29,266 bases of DNA, from NCBI GenBank assembly GCA_029378245.1, contig JARKIF010000322.1:1-29266 (forward strand). The letters are read 5' to 3'. The notes beneath the pieces were generated by a model. It was given only the letters and a program-made list of their open reading frames with translations, made no database searches and had not been told where the DNA came from. Every line of letters starts with the position of its first letter. The stretch's first letter is position 1. A program made the translations under genes and the position numbers. Of this stretch, positions 9,991 through 20,699 are shown in pieces. This DNA is from Roridomyces roridus (Eukaryota > Basidiomycota > Agaricomycetes > Agaricales > Mycenaceae).

Positions 9991-11465
9991 ATGGCCGCCA
10001 ACGGAGTTTTCCGCCAATTCTTCCCGCCCAGGGCACAGTGGTCTGTTGACGAGATTCCCGACCTCACTGGGCAGGTGTGTGTCAGTCTTCACATGGGGCC
10101 GCGATGGCTGAGTGTTTCAGGTCATGCTCGTTACGGGTGCGAATACTGGTGCGTCGTTCGGCTTGGTAAAGTTCCCCCGATTTATCCGGTTGACTGGTGG
10201 ACGTAGGAATCGGGAAGGAGACTGCCAAGGTACGTTTCTCACTCATCATTCTTAGGACCAGCACTAATGTATCCAGGCCCTCCTCGAACACAACGCAAAA
10301 GTGTACATTGCCGGACGGAGCGAATCCAAGTGCATGGAGGCGATCAAGGATTTGGAGGCCAAGACGGGGAAGAGGGCAGAGTTTCTGCAGCTTGATTTGA
10401 CGGACCTCGCTGCGGTTAAGAAGGCTGCGGAGGAGTTTAACAGGTACGTTCCATACCCCGTTCGTCATTCAAGCCGCAGGTTAAATGAACTTGAAGGAAG
10501 GAGAGCAAGTTGAATGTGTTGTTTAATAATGCGTGAGTACTCCTTGTTGCGTTGTATGATTTGCATTGACTTGGGATTCGGACAGCGGGGTCATGGTGGG
10601 TAAAAGGTTGCGTCCCTCTCATCGTCAGCTCATTTCGTTGCCAGTGGCCCCCAATCGACCAACTCACCGCTCAAAACATCGACCTCGCATTTGGAACGAA
10701 CGTCCTAGGTTCGTTCGGCTCTTCTTCTTCTCGAGTCGCCTCACCATTCGTTTCATTTTCAGGTCCCTTTTATTTCACGAAACTCCTCCTGCCGACCCTC
10801 ATCTCTACGGCTGCGACGAGTGGGACCAAATCGCGTATCGTCACGACCGGATCGCTGGGAACCCAGCTGCATCCGCCTGAGGAGGGGATCAACTATAATG
10901 TGTTGTTAGATGGACCTGCGAGGCGGAAGAAGGACAAGGTGTATCTTTATGGGAACAGTAAACTGGTGAGCACCTGCGTGTCGTATAGGTCCATTTAGTT
11001 GACTTCTGTTATAGGGCAACGGGGTGGTGAGTAGTGAGCTCGCACGCCGATATGGAGACCAAGGCATCGTCTCTATCGGTGTCAACCCCGGGAATCTGCG
11101 CACCGAGCTGGCGCGCCACGAGAAGAGTGCGATCCTCCTGACCATACTCGTGCGTCTGCGCCCTGTTTTTTTGTGCTCAATCTATTTACAACTGATACGC
11201 GCAGAGGTGGCTTTGCTACCCCGTACCCATGGGCGCACTCACTCAGCTCTGGGCCGGGACTATGAAAGCTGCGGAGGGACTTAACGGCGGGGTGAGTCTG
11301 AGTCTTGAGTGTTACTTTTGATACGCGTGCTGAATCTGTGCATAGTGGCTCATACCTTGGGCGCGGATTGGTACGATGCCGCCTGCTGCAGCCGACCCCG
11401 CGGCGGGCAAGGCTCTCTGGACGTGGTTGGAGGAGCAGGTCGACCGGTTCGAGGCTAGTGCCTAG
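9991..11465 (+). CDS. Short-chain dehydrogenase/reductase, paralogue 1 (11 exons)
   Basis: Exons are 9991-10074, 10121-10148, 10207-10229, 10277-10443, 10497-10532, 10586-10595, 10645-10708, 10763-10965, 11015-11149, 11205-11291 and 11346-11465. They total 957 nt and encode 318 residues. The classical SDR signature is complete. The dinucleotide loop is TGANTGIG (from Thr33), NNAG lies at 111-114, the catalytic Ser is near 168 and YGNSK gives Tyr200 and Lys204. [11 protein letters not shown] and [14 protein letters not shown] are typical of fungal proteins related to retinol dehydrogenase/WWOX-like reductases. The cofactor is NAD(P)(H); the substrate is unknown and probably an alcohol/carbonyl pair. 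The intron at 10149-10206 splits a glycine codon of the cofactor loop and is absent from both paralogues. The acceptor at 10496 is the only one keeping the frame and gives NRKESKLN. Most SDRs are cytosolic or membrane-associated; no signal peptide is seen. Confidence 0.9.
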
Positions 11466-11786
11466 TAATTGATCAAATCCTACCCAAATAATCCATGCGT
11501 TCCTCTTAGAATCGAGAACTTTATTTAACAAATCGTGTTTCCACTTCATTCAACGAATCAGCACCATCGTCCGAGATCAGCGCCAGCGTCCGAGATCAAC
11601 GAGAGGAACTGCTATTTCCGCAGCGGCTGCTGCTTGCGTGGCCATCGGCAGTACTACATATAGCTCATGCCGCCCGACGAATCTGACGCCGAGCTCACAT
11701 TACAGTAGGGTAAGCATATAAAGAACGAGGGATGCGTCAAAACCTTCACTCACCCTTCCCCCTCCTCCTACGTTTCTCAATCCTCA
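11466..11786. promoter_or_regulatory. Spacer between SDR genes 1 and 2 with direct repeat
   Basis: This 321-bp spacer holds the 3' end of gene 1 and the promoter of gene 2. The 11-mer gtccgagatca occurs at 11569-11579 and 11588-11598, 19 bp apart. TATAAAG at 11717-11723 lies 64 bp before the ATG. Confidence 0.5.
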
Positions 11787-13239
11787 ATGGGTGCTTGTTC
11801 TGTGCTCGGTCAATTCTTCCCGTCGAAGCCTACCTGGTCTGTGGATGAGATCCCTGACCTCACAGGCCAGGTGCGTAGTCTGTCCTGTATTGAGCTGCGG
11901 TTTGAATCAAACATCGCAGGTCATGCTCGTCACGGGAGGTAACGCGGGAATTGGAAGAGAGACTGTGAAGGTGCGGCGGTCGCCAATTCTTATTGAGCTC
12001 ACAGGTACCGTGCTCAACTTCTACACGCACCCAGGTTCTCTTGGAGCACAATGCGAAAGTTTACATTGCGGGACGGAATGAGTCCAAATGCATAGAAGCG
12101 ATCAAGGATATCGAGGTGCAGACGGGGAAGCGGGCTGAATTCCTGCAGCTCGATCTTTCGGACCTTGCCTCGGTCAAGAAAGCCGCAGAGGAGTTTATGA
12201 GGTGCGTCATCGTTTAACAACCCTTCGTGCTTCAACGACTGAACTGGGGACACAGGAGAGAAACCAGGTTGAATGTTCTGTTTAATAACGCGTGAGTCCT
12301 CCGCTCTACGCGCGAAACTCCTGCTCACAAATCCTCAGTGGCGTGATGGTATGAATATGTCCCTCCTCATCCATAGTAACCTCACTGCAACATAGTGGCC
12401 CCCAATGGACATGATGACAGCGCAGAAATTCGATCTCCAATTCGGGACGAATACATTGGGTGCGTTCGCTGGGGTTTTCATTTCACGAACTATATGTACT
12501 CAACCCCACTCAAGGACCTTTTTATTTCACCAAATTGGTCCTCCCACTCCTCACAGCCACAGCAGCGTCCACCGGCACCAAGGTGCGGATCGTCAACACG
12601 GCGTCCCTCACTGGGGAGCTGCATCCACAAGCTGATGGGGTCAACTACGATACTCTCTTCGACGGGCCTGCGCGGCGTAAAAAGGACAAGGGGTATCTTT
12701 ACGGGCAGAGTAAGCTCGTGCGTCGTCTTGTCTTGTCTTCTCCGAGCGTGGGTACTGAATTGTTACATAAACGGCGCAGGGAAACATCCTCGTGAGCAAC
12801 GAGTTGGCCCGCAGGTATACTGACGAGGGTATCATTTCCATCGCTCTCAACCCCGGGAACCTGCGTACCGAGCTCGCACGGCACGAGAAGAATCCGGTTA
12901 AAATGGGGGTGATTGTAAGTAATAGGTTTCTTCCGGCGCTCGAAAGTTACGGTTTAATTCTACTTCCTAGGCTTTGCTCCGCTACCCTGTCCAACTCGGC
13001 GCGCTCACTCAGCTGTGGGCGGGGACGATGAAGGAGGCGGAGGAGCTTAATGGCGGGGTACGTTAGAATCTCGATCTTACCAAGTCTACGTTCTCGTACT
13101 GACTCGTTTATTTCGCAAGTATCTTATCCCGTGGGCGCGTATCGGTGAGATGCCACCAGCTGCTGCCGACCTTGCAGCAGGCAAGGCGCTCTGGACGTGG
13201 TTGGAGGAGCAGGTTGAGCGGTTCGAGGCGGGGAATTGA
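11787..13239 (+). CDS. Short-chain dehydrogenase/reductase, paralogue 2 (10 exons)
   Basis: Exons are 11787-11870, 11920-11970, 12035-12201, 12256-12291, 12339-12348, 12396-12459, 12515-12717, 12780-12914, 12971-13057 and 13120-13239. They total 957 nt and encode 318 residues. Key residues match paralogue 1: TGGNAGIG from Thr33, NNAG at 111-114, Ser168 in NTASLTG, and YGQSK with Tyr200 and Lys204. The enzyme should be an active NAD(P)-dependent oxidoreductase; the substrate is unknown. It shares the intron after EEFMR with paralogue 1 but lacks paralogue 1's intron in the cofactor loop. The pseudogene near 20700 is closest to this copy, even inside introns (gatactgaattgtt against ggtactgaattgtt). 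It lies tail to tail with the MYND gene. Confidence 0.9.
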
Positions 13240-13345
13240 GCGTGGAATGAGACGTGGTGGTTGCTTATTTAATATGGGTCTTGAGTCTTGCCTGTATTTC
13301 TTGGGGCTTCTCATTCCTTTCTTACTGGTTTTTTTTTTCCGATAC

Positions 13346-13351
13346 AATAAA
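13346..13351 (+). terminator. Polyadenylation signal of SDR gene 2
   Basis: AATAAA lies 107 bp after the stop at 13239, preceded by a T-rich tract. It sits in the 339-bp convergent gap (13240-13578), where nothing else was seen. Confidence 0.5.
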
Positions 13352-13578
13352 GTTGAAGTCTCACTGACTACTGAGAAATATTCTTGATCAGCATTTTCAC
13401 TGCGTCCCGAGTATGTAAATGAATGTGACACAGGAACTGCAAACTGAGTGCCGCTGAATCTTTACCGGTATTAGATATTCGACAAAGTATTTCATTTGGA
13501 GAGGGCGCAAGAAAGTACAAAGTATAACTGCAACATCAAGAAGTTTATCAAACCAGCATCGACCTCAATCCTGTACCC

Positions 13579-15342
13579 TCAACCCACGCTCTCCAACCGC
13601 TTCCGATAAAACTCCTTCTCCTCCCGCAACTCCCTCTTCGTCGGCGATGCAAAAGGTTCCACTGCCCGCATAGTTTCCTCCGTAATTTCAATCTGATACT
13701 CCCTCTCAAACTGCTTGCGCATCTGCTCGACGGAAAGCCCGGCCCAAGTCATCCCGGTGGACGGATCCGCGTCGTGGGTAGCGATTTTGAACATCATGTG
13801 AATGGCGGGGATGGAGCCGGAGGCCATGGCACGGCGTCGGGCGACGAGGAAGACGTTTTGTGCTATGAAATGGCGCGAATCAATGAACTGCACGGATGAT
13901 TATCAGGCGGTTAACGAGTCTCACCTCCCGGCGGATGTGGAATTGTGATCGAGTGAGAAAGTGCTGGGCCTGTATCGAACTAGATCCAGTGCTCACGATG
14001 AACGGCTAGCAATCATAGACATGAAGACACACATGATACACCCTGTATTGCGAGTCCGAATTGCTCAAGTACCAAATTTGTCGCCACAGAGCCGGGGTGC
14101 GAATGTAACCGTTCACTACGGGAGGGCAGCCGATGAATTCAGAAGGAGCCTCGGGGAGCGGTTCCGTGCGCCGGACGTCAAAGTCCTGCTTGCCGCAAAC
14201 CTTTTTATGCTCCGCCCAATCCTTCTTCTGGCACTCGCTGTGATTAAAATTGGCCTACGCATGAATCGGCGCATAAAGGAAAACACACCTTCCACAGTAG
14301 AAAGCAAGCTGACATCGGGCGCATAGTTTGAGTTTGTTACGGTCCATAATCTTATAGCACTTGATGCAGCCGTATCCTGCAGTCGCCTTCTTCTCCTGGC
14401 AGTGGGTTCCATGTGTCGACTTATCGATTGGGTGTTTCTTGTTCCATTCGCGATTCTTGGCCACACGATCCTCGCGCTCTTCATCGTGTGGCTGCGTCGC
14501 GTGGTATCTAATGGCATACGTTGGCGAGCCAGGGTGACCAGTCTGTGCTCGATCAATGTGTGTCCTCGTCAAAATGAGAGGTTTGGGCATACCGATGCCT
14601 CAAGAATGCCAAGAAGAGTATCGACGATGCAGTAGTTTCGCAAGAGCATTCGCGAGTAAATCCACGCTTTCAAACCGTCCGGAGCTGCGGGTGTGTGTCG
14701 GAACTCATGCGTGATATAGGGATGCTCGAAGAGGAAAAGCTCCTTGACACGTCGATTGCCTGTCGGATCGTGTGCCATGATACACTTCAGCTATAACGAG
14801 CCCAGTGAGATCGAGGCATGCTACGAGGCTAAGACACGCACCAGGTTTATCACATTATACTCTCCATCGCCGATGAGACCCTCGATGCGAAGCTCCGGGC
14901 AAGCATGCCGCAGATTATCTCCAGGACAATTGCACGACCCGCGGTAGAGCCCCTCCAGCGCCAACTCCCGCTTCTTCTCCATACTCAGAGCCTTCCATTC
15001 AGCCTCAAAGGTCCCATACGTGATATTCTCAAGCGCCATAGCGATCAACACACCCTCGGTCGACATGAGCTCCTTCTTGTGCTGCGCGATGGTAAGATTG
15101 CGCCAGGTCATGGTGTGACACTCCCAGGGCAGGGCGTCGGGACAGTATTCAAACGCGATAGAGTCGTATGCGTAGCCTTCGTATCTGAGGGCTAGTTCCG
15201 TCTCAAACCACTCGTTCCAAGCGACTCTGTCGGTATGCCGGTCGGGACGAGGCGGAGGCTGTCGGAGGGGGAGAGGAGGGCGCTTGGGCTTAGATGGATG
15301 GCTGGTGCTCCTCGGACACTTTGGAACGGGAGGAGGAGGCAT
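13579..15342 (-). CDS. MYND-type zinc-finger protein, 6 exons
   Basis: Exons in coding order are 14842-15342, 14593-14790, 14289-14542, 14033-14237, 13925-13963 and 13579-13887. They sum to 1506 nt, exactly 501 codons plus stop, with GT-AG throughout. The joined protein holds a MYND finger at about residues 303-345. Its Cys ladder runs YGCIKCYKIMDRNKLKLCARC, then FYCGSECQKKDW, then HKKVCG, with the intron falling inside AFYCGS. MYND domains bind two zinc ions and usually mediate protein contacts. The Pro-rich start (MPPPPVPKCPRSTSHPSKPK) looks disordered. The central part (ELALRYEGYAYDSIAFEYCP, KELFLFEHPYITHEF) is helical and of unknown function, and the C-terminus is charged (REEKEFYRKRLESVG). 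No SET domain is visible. Many Agaricomycetes carry large families of such MYND proteins, so a specific role cannot be given. Confidence 0.85.
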
Positions 15343-15483
15343 AGCGGGGTTGGGCCAAAAGGACCTGGTCGGCGGACGAAAGCCAAAAAAAAGAAGCGCG
15401 CTTTTTCGCTTTGGTCAGGCTTGGTTAGATCATTGATGGAAAACCTTGATCCGGACACCAGCTCAACCAGGACTCAACTTGAA

Positions 15484-15600
15484 CTCAACACTAGACCGGA
15501 ACCGGTCTGTCTATGAAAGTGGATAGACGACACTTTCATAGACAGGCTGGATTCGAACCTAACTCAACACCCCGATGAATGAGATCCTCTCGCTACGCAA
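15484..15600 (-). repeat. tRNA-like B box plus two nested hairpins
   Basis: Two adjacent hairpins are seen. The first has arms ctgtctatgaaagtg (15507-15521) and its exact reverse complement (15531-15545), 15 bp with a 9-nt loop. The second, 15493-15508, has 7-bp arms agaccgg/ccggtct around AA. Next to them, on the minus strand, GGTTCGAATCC (about 15550-15560) is a perfect pol III B box. GTGTTGAGTT occurs on the minus strand on both sides of the hairpin. No full cloverleaf forms. It may be a tRNA-derived SINE relic or a small foldback element. Confidence 0.5.
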
Positions 15601-18221
15601 GTAACAGGAAGAATTGACCACAAATGCCAAAGAACAGCTCAGGTGACGCCCACGTGGAACGATTCACCTCAAATTCCCCTCTGGTAACCACAGGAAGCAC
15701 GAGCGCACACCGGTCAACCGAAAAGCGACCCTTGCTCATGAGAAAAATAACTTGAGGTACTATTCACAGTTACATCTGATCGTCAACTGTGAGAGTCTGG
15801 TCCCGAGACTACCGGCGATCATCATCATAGTCAAAAGAGGTGTAAACAAATAGCGCCACCTGGTCGCCACTTGACCAGAGCTATCTTCTGATTCTTCTCA
15901 TCCCACGAGGAGGACTCCCTGCGTTTCTCCGTCCTGTTCACCTCGATCTCTCATCCCCGGCTCATCTACCCGGTGCATCCCTCTCTCTTGGCTCCATTAC
16001 TTGCGCGCAATACTTGCGTCGTAAGGCTGAGCGCGCAACTCGTCGTTGATCACACGAGCGCCAGGTTGATTGCCTGCAATGCAGTTTCGCCTCCCGAAAC
16101 ACCCGGGTAGGTACTCTTTTGGGACGTGGCAGCGATCTGACCTCAGTGTAGACGTCGTGGTGCCCATGACCATCCCGCTGCCGTTCAACGTTCACCCATT
16201 CTCATACCATGCAATCATCGGTGCGTTTGATTCCCTTACGAGTGCAACAACCCTGATATATTATTACTGCAGGTCTCCTTTGCCTGGGACATCCGAATGG
16301 CGCATCGCAAGCCAATCAACGAGCGCTCGATATCGATTCTCATCTTCCGAGATTATTCCTGTCCTCGCAACGAAGTTCTGGGGGATGCTTTGGACATGAA
16401 GGATGACACCGGCAGGAAGATGGCCAGTTGCTTTTGTATGAGGCGGGTACTACATATCGAGCGCGTGAGTTGCTTCTCCTTTGTGATGATGAACGAGGGA
16501 GTGTGACATCCTTGGTCTGCGTATAGGTACTCATTCGATCCGGACTATTTCACGCCTGTGACCGAGTTTACCAATGTCCGCGGGCATACCATTGCAGTCT
16601 CAGAACAAGTCGAGGCTCTCGCCCAGGCACAGTCCATTGGTACGAGCTCTGCTGTTTCGTATTCTCTTTTTTCACACAAAACGTTCACAGTTCAAGTACT
16701 CTCCTCCAAGCCTTCAAGGTTTTTTGCCGTAAAACCCCACTGTCGACTTTGCGGGCATACTGGGCAGCGTGTGGTTCGAGATGGCCATAATTCACATGCC
16801 GCTTCACCCGCAGCCGCTGAATATGGGGACGTTCCGGCTGTCGCCGACTCACTGGCTCGCGGCGTATGGTGTGCACGTGCTCTCGTTTGGCTGGCTGTCG
16901 TGTCTGGCTGGTTTTTGGACGGCCCCAGCGATGAGGGCAATGAGCGTGTGCGAGCTACTCGTACCTTTCGGAGCATGGTAAAACACTACGGTGCGTTTCT
17001 TCGCCTAGATCGAACCGTGGGACCGGGTGTGCCGATACATTTGACGGTGTTCCGAATTCACACAATTGAGTCGCCCAGAGATCGCCGTATCGTTGACTGT
17101 TACCGACCGCCGCGCTCGCCGGCGAGAGTTGGACCGAGACTCCACGGAGGTTCAGGCCGCATGTGTGTCCCAACTGCTAGGTGGTTACCTCAGCCTGTTT
17201 CCATGTTTCGCTTCCAGAGCTTTACGAGCAGACGCGCCGAATGAATTCAGTCGGTGCCGAGCTCCACTGCGTACGAAGGCTTTATTACCCACACTTACAA
17301 GACTGACATTGTTTGAACGCCGACTAGGCAGCGATCGTCTCCTCGGTGTTTGATGGACGGTTTGGGTACTCTGGCGAGTCTGAGGACGTTTCTAATAATT
17401 TGAATGCGGCAGGCGGCTTACCTACTGATAATCCCTCGAGTCGTATGGTGAAATGCCGTGGAGTTAGGCGTACTGTGTAGGCAGGTAAGGAGGATTGGCC
17501 TGTGCTCAATTCGCACTGCATTCAGGCTCTCCATTTTTCGGCGACCGAGTCCGGCTCTGGTATGGAATGTTCAACGTAAGTAAGTGCGAAACCCGTTCCC
17601 GAACACGCCGAGGCCTGCCGAGTCCTGTTGTTGCGCAGCTGAAGTCCGTGCGAAAGAAATTCACAATGATTCTAATCCAATTCTAATCGACGGAGAGAGT
17701 CGTGATCGGCGATCGCAAGGCGAGCATCCGGCCATCAGACTGTCATTTGATTACCGCTTTTCTCCTTCTCGCTTCTTCCTTGTCGCTCATGTGTCGCTCT
17801 GGTTGCCTACTGAGGACTCAAGGCTCATTCACTGCCTAGTTGGCTTTACCATTGACCCCCGTCCTTTCGGTACCACCAACACCCAGCGCTCTCACCGAGC
17901 AGCGTGGGCTCTGCCGCGGCCCCGGGCCAGCTCCTTCAGGACACCCGCCGTGCTATGTCTGGACTCGGTCTATGATTCTAGTTTACGTCGTCCATGTGGC
18001 CAAAAGGAGACTTCCCACGTAGAAGTGTGGTACCTTTCCACCGCCGGTAAATGGGTGGGTGGAATTGGTATGGGACATTTCTACGAGCGATCCTTGGGGC
18101 TAATATTGGACAGGCACAAATACCTATCCCCAATTGCTGCTAGCAAGGGCACTGCATTGCTCAAGGTACAAAAGGACCTTGCATTCATCGACTTTCTTCA
18201 CCGCAGTTCACTCCTTCCAAC
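15601..18221. other. Long stretch without an assignable gene; exon-like pieces
   Basis: Plus-strand pieces look exon-like but do not join. VPMTIPLPFNVHPFSYHAII (about 16160-16218) is followed by a convincing 51-nt intron (16220-16272). RYSFDPDYFTPVTEF and then RGHTIAVSEQVEALAQAQSI (about 16525-16640) follow a possible intron. IIHMPLHPQPLNMGTFRLSP, followed by HWLAAYGVHVLSFGWLSCLA (about 16780-16920), is hydrophobic. Stops and frame changes separate them. This may be a decayed membrane-protein gene or an unusual multi-exon gene. From 17000 to 18221 I see only the promoter of the oxidase gene, with no clear TATA box. Confidence 0.35.
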
Positions 18222-20249
18222 ATGCGCTCCACCAACTTGTTCCTCTCTCTCCTCCCCTTCGTTCGCCTCGCAATGGCCCAGAACACCTGGTCCTTTGTGC
18301 AGCAGGGAAATTCTGGCATCATCCCCCTTGAGCTCATCACGCTCTCTCCGACGCTCGCACTGATGTATGACCGCCCCTACGTCAACCCGCTCAAGCTGCC
18401 TGACGGTGAGCCCGCGTGGGCTGGTCTTTGGCACTTCGACACCAACACGGCGACACCGCTCAGGACGATTACCAACACCTTCTGGTGAATTTCAAATCTT
18501 CTTCCCCAAATTATTTGCTAACTTGGCAATTTCAGTGCGAGCGGGGGTTTCATCTCGAACGGTACTCATGTCGCCGTCGGTGGCCAACCACTAGACGCCA
18601 TTCCCGGCTGGGGAAACGCTACTGACGGCACGATGGGCATCCGCCTCTTCGGTCCTTGCACCTCCGCGGACGGAACCGGCCCTGGATGCACCGTCTTCGA
18701 GGACCCCGCAACTTTGCACCTCGTTAGAACCCGTTGGTACCCCACGGCTGTGCGAATTGCTGATGGTAGTCTCTTCATCATCGGCGGCAGCGACATCTTG
18801 ACGACGTTCAATGCCCCCGACATTGCACAGAACAACTATGAGTTCTTCCCCCCGCGTGCAGGCGAGGCGGGTACCGTGAGAGACAGTAAGTTCTTGAACG
18901 ACACTCTCCCAGCCAACCTCTTCCCTCGGTATGTCCTTCATATTGTTTGGCTGGTTGATTTACTTTTGACACACAGTTCAATGATGCTTCCTTCCGGCAA
19001 CATCCTCATGATCGCCAACAACCAATCCGTCATCTACGACATCGAGACCAACACCGAGCTCATGCGCCTTCCCGAGCTTCCCAACGGCGTTCGCATCGGT
19101 GTCCCCTTCGACGGTTTCGCCCAGTTGCTCCCACTCTCGCCCCCACTCTACGAGCCGACCGTGATCGCTTGCGGTGGTTCTAACAAACCCGACACCATCA
19201 CCTTGGAGGAGATGTCCGTCAACGACGTTGCTTCAACCCAGTGCCAGCGCATCACGTTGACTGCCGCCGGTGTCGCTGCGGGATGGGAGGTCGACCATCT
19301 GCCGGAGCCCCGTGTCATGGCTGAGACTGTCATCTTGCCCAGCGGCGATGTCTACATCCTCAACGGTGCTCATTCTGGGTAAGTCCCACGGTTCAATTTT
19401 CAGAAGTGCTGATACTCAATGTGGCTCAGCTACTCAGGGTATCCTTCCGTCGGCGATTCAGGAGCCACTGGCACCAACGCGGCTAACCCTGCGACGCAAG
19501 GTATCATGTACAAGAGCACATTGCCGTTGGGTCAAAGGTATTCCTTTGACCTTTTTCCTACACCCTTGTTACTCACATTTTGAGCACAGAATTACTCAGA
19601 GTGGCATCCCTACAAGCCCCATCCCGCGTATGTACCACTCCGCTGCGACACTCACGGCCAAAGGGTATGTTCTCGCACTTACACAACTTCTGATCGTTGA
19701 CATCGCATAGAAACATCATGGTTGCGGCATCCAACCCGCACCCCTTCGTCCTCGATGCTGACAACAACCCTAACAACCTGTCCTTCCCCTCGGAGTACCG
19801 CGTTGAGTACCTCAGCCCCGACTTCATCACCAACAACTCGCCCCGCCCCGTCATCTCGAAGTCTCCTTCTCAGCTCGCGTTCAACGCTCAGGGTACAATC
19901 ACAGTCACTATCCCTGCCAGCCTTGCTGCCGGTGAACTCCAGGGTACGCTCTATCCATCTTTGTTGTTTGAACGCTCACTTACAACGAACAGTCTCGCTG
20001 ATGGATATGGGCTTCGTCACTCACGGATGGCACGCCGGCTCGCGTCTCGTCTTCCTCGAGAACACGCTCTCGGGCACCACTCTCACTATCACGGCTCCCC
20101 CCAACGGCAACATTTATCCGCCAGGCCCTGCCTGGATCTATGTCGTCGCCGATGGTGTATGGAGTGAGGGTGTCCAGATCATGATCGGTGACGGTGGAAA
20201 TCCGCCCCGCCCCGCACAGGGTGTTCCCGTCACCATCACCAGTCTTTGA
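18222..20249 (+). CDS. Glyoxal oxidase-type copper radical oxidase (AA5_1)
   Basis: Seven exons (18222-18484, 18536-18928, 18977-19378, 19430-19537, 19590-19664, 19711-19943, 19993-20249) total 1731 nt and encode 576 residues. MRSTNLFLSLLPFVRLAMA is a signal peptide, so the enzyme is secreted. The family oxidises small aldehydes such as glyoxal and methylglyoxal and gives H2O2, which feeds extracellular peroxidases. All radical-copper residues are visible: Cys88 in FCASGG and Tyr156 in TRWYP (the thioether pair), Tyr404 and His405 in RMYHSA, and His502 in FVTHGWH. Spacing is close to that of Phanerochaete glyoxal oxidase (Cys70, Tyr135, Tyr377, His378, His471). The N-terminal part has kelch-like blades (GSLFIIGGSD) and the C-terminal part is the DUF1929 Ig-like domain. 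The first intron cuts the Cys88 codon. An AATAAA follows the stop by 17 bp. Confidence 0.93.
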
Positions 20250-20266
20250 AGTGAAGTCCCGGTGGA

Positions 20267-20272
20267 AATAAA
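20267..20272 (+). terminator. Polyadenylation signal of the oxidase gene
   Basis: AATAAA starts 18 bp after the stop codon at 20249. That is close, but fits compact fungal 3' ends. Confidence 0.45.
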
Positions 20273-20492
20273 TCAATAATGTAGTGTCTTCCATTCCCTG
20301 TTTTGGTTCCTCGTACAGTCAAGTTAATTATTGTGAAATCTATTCTCTTTATCCATTCACATCATCATCTCATGAGCAGTGAGTCTCCCGATAACTTCAA
20401 CAACGTCTTGACCCTCCCATCCTGCCAAAAGTGGCAACAACCGTGGACGCAGGGTGATACTCATCGTAACACTGAATTGTCAGTGCTGTCAA

Positions 20493-20575
20493 AAAAGAAA
20501 AAAAAGAAAAAAAAATTGGTGATGGTCTCCCAATAACCTATCCACGACCCCCGAGTCGAACGGGCTGCCACGGTA
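20493..20575 (-). repeat. T-arm-like B box followed by T-rich tract
   Basis: On the minus strand CCCG-TTCGACT-CGGG forms a perfect 4-bp, 7-nt-loop tRNA T arm (about 20550-20564). About 35 nt downstream lies a long T-rich run able to stop pol III. No matching acceptor or anticodon arm is found, so it is a relic or a SINE-like unit and not a working tRNA. Confidence 0.35.
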
Positions 20576-20699
20576 TGCATTAGTGCGCGTAACAGTCAGT
20601 ATCCGTATGATACTTGAAGTTTCAGAAGTTTGCAGTGATTTTACCGTCGCCTGGACACAGGTCCAGCTGAACTTTGGTTCTGGTTCTGGTGAAATGCTG

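Noticed and set aside
16558..17244. 228-codon plus-strand open frame
   Set aside because: It runs through likely introns, and the better peptides lie in other frames (IIHMPLHPQPLNMGTF at 16780).
20550..20640. Possible tRNA around the T-arm at 20557
   Set aside because: The 3' acceptor strand GGTCGTG has no CACGACC partner and there is no anticodon arm; only a T-arm relic is supported.
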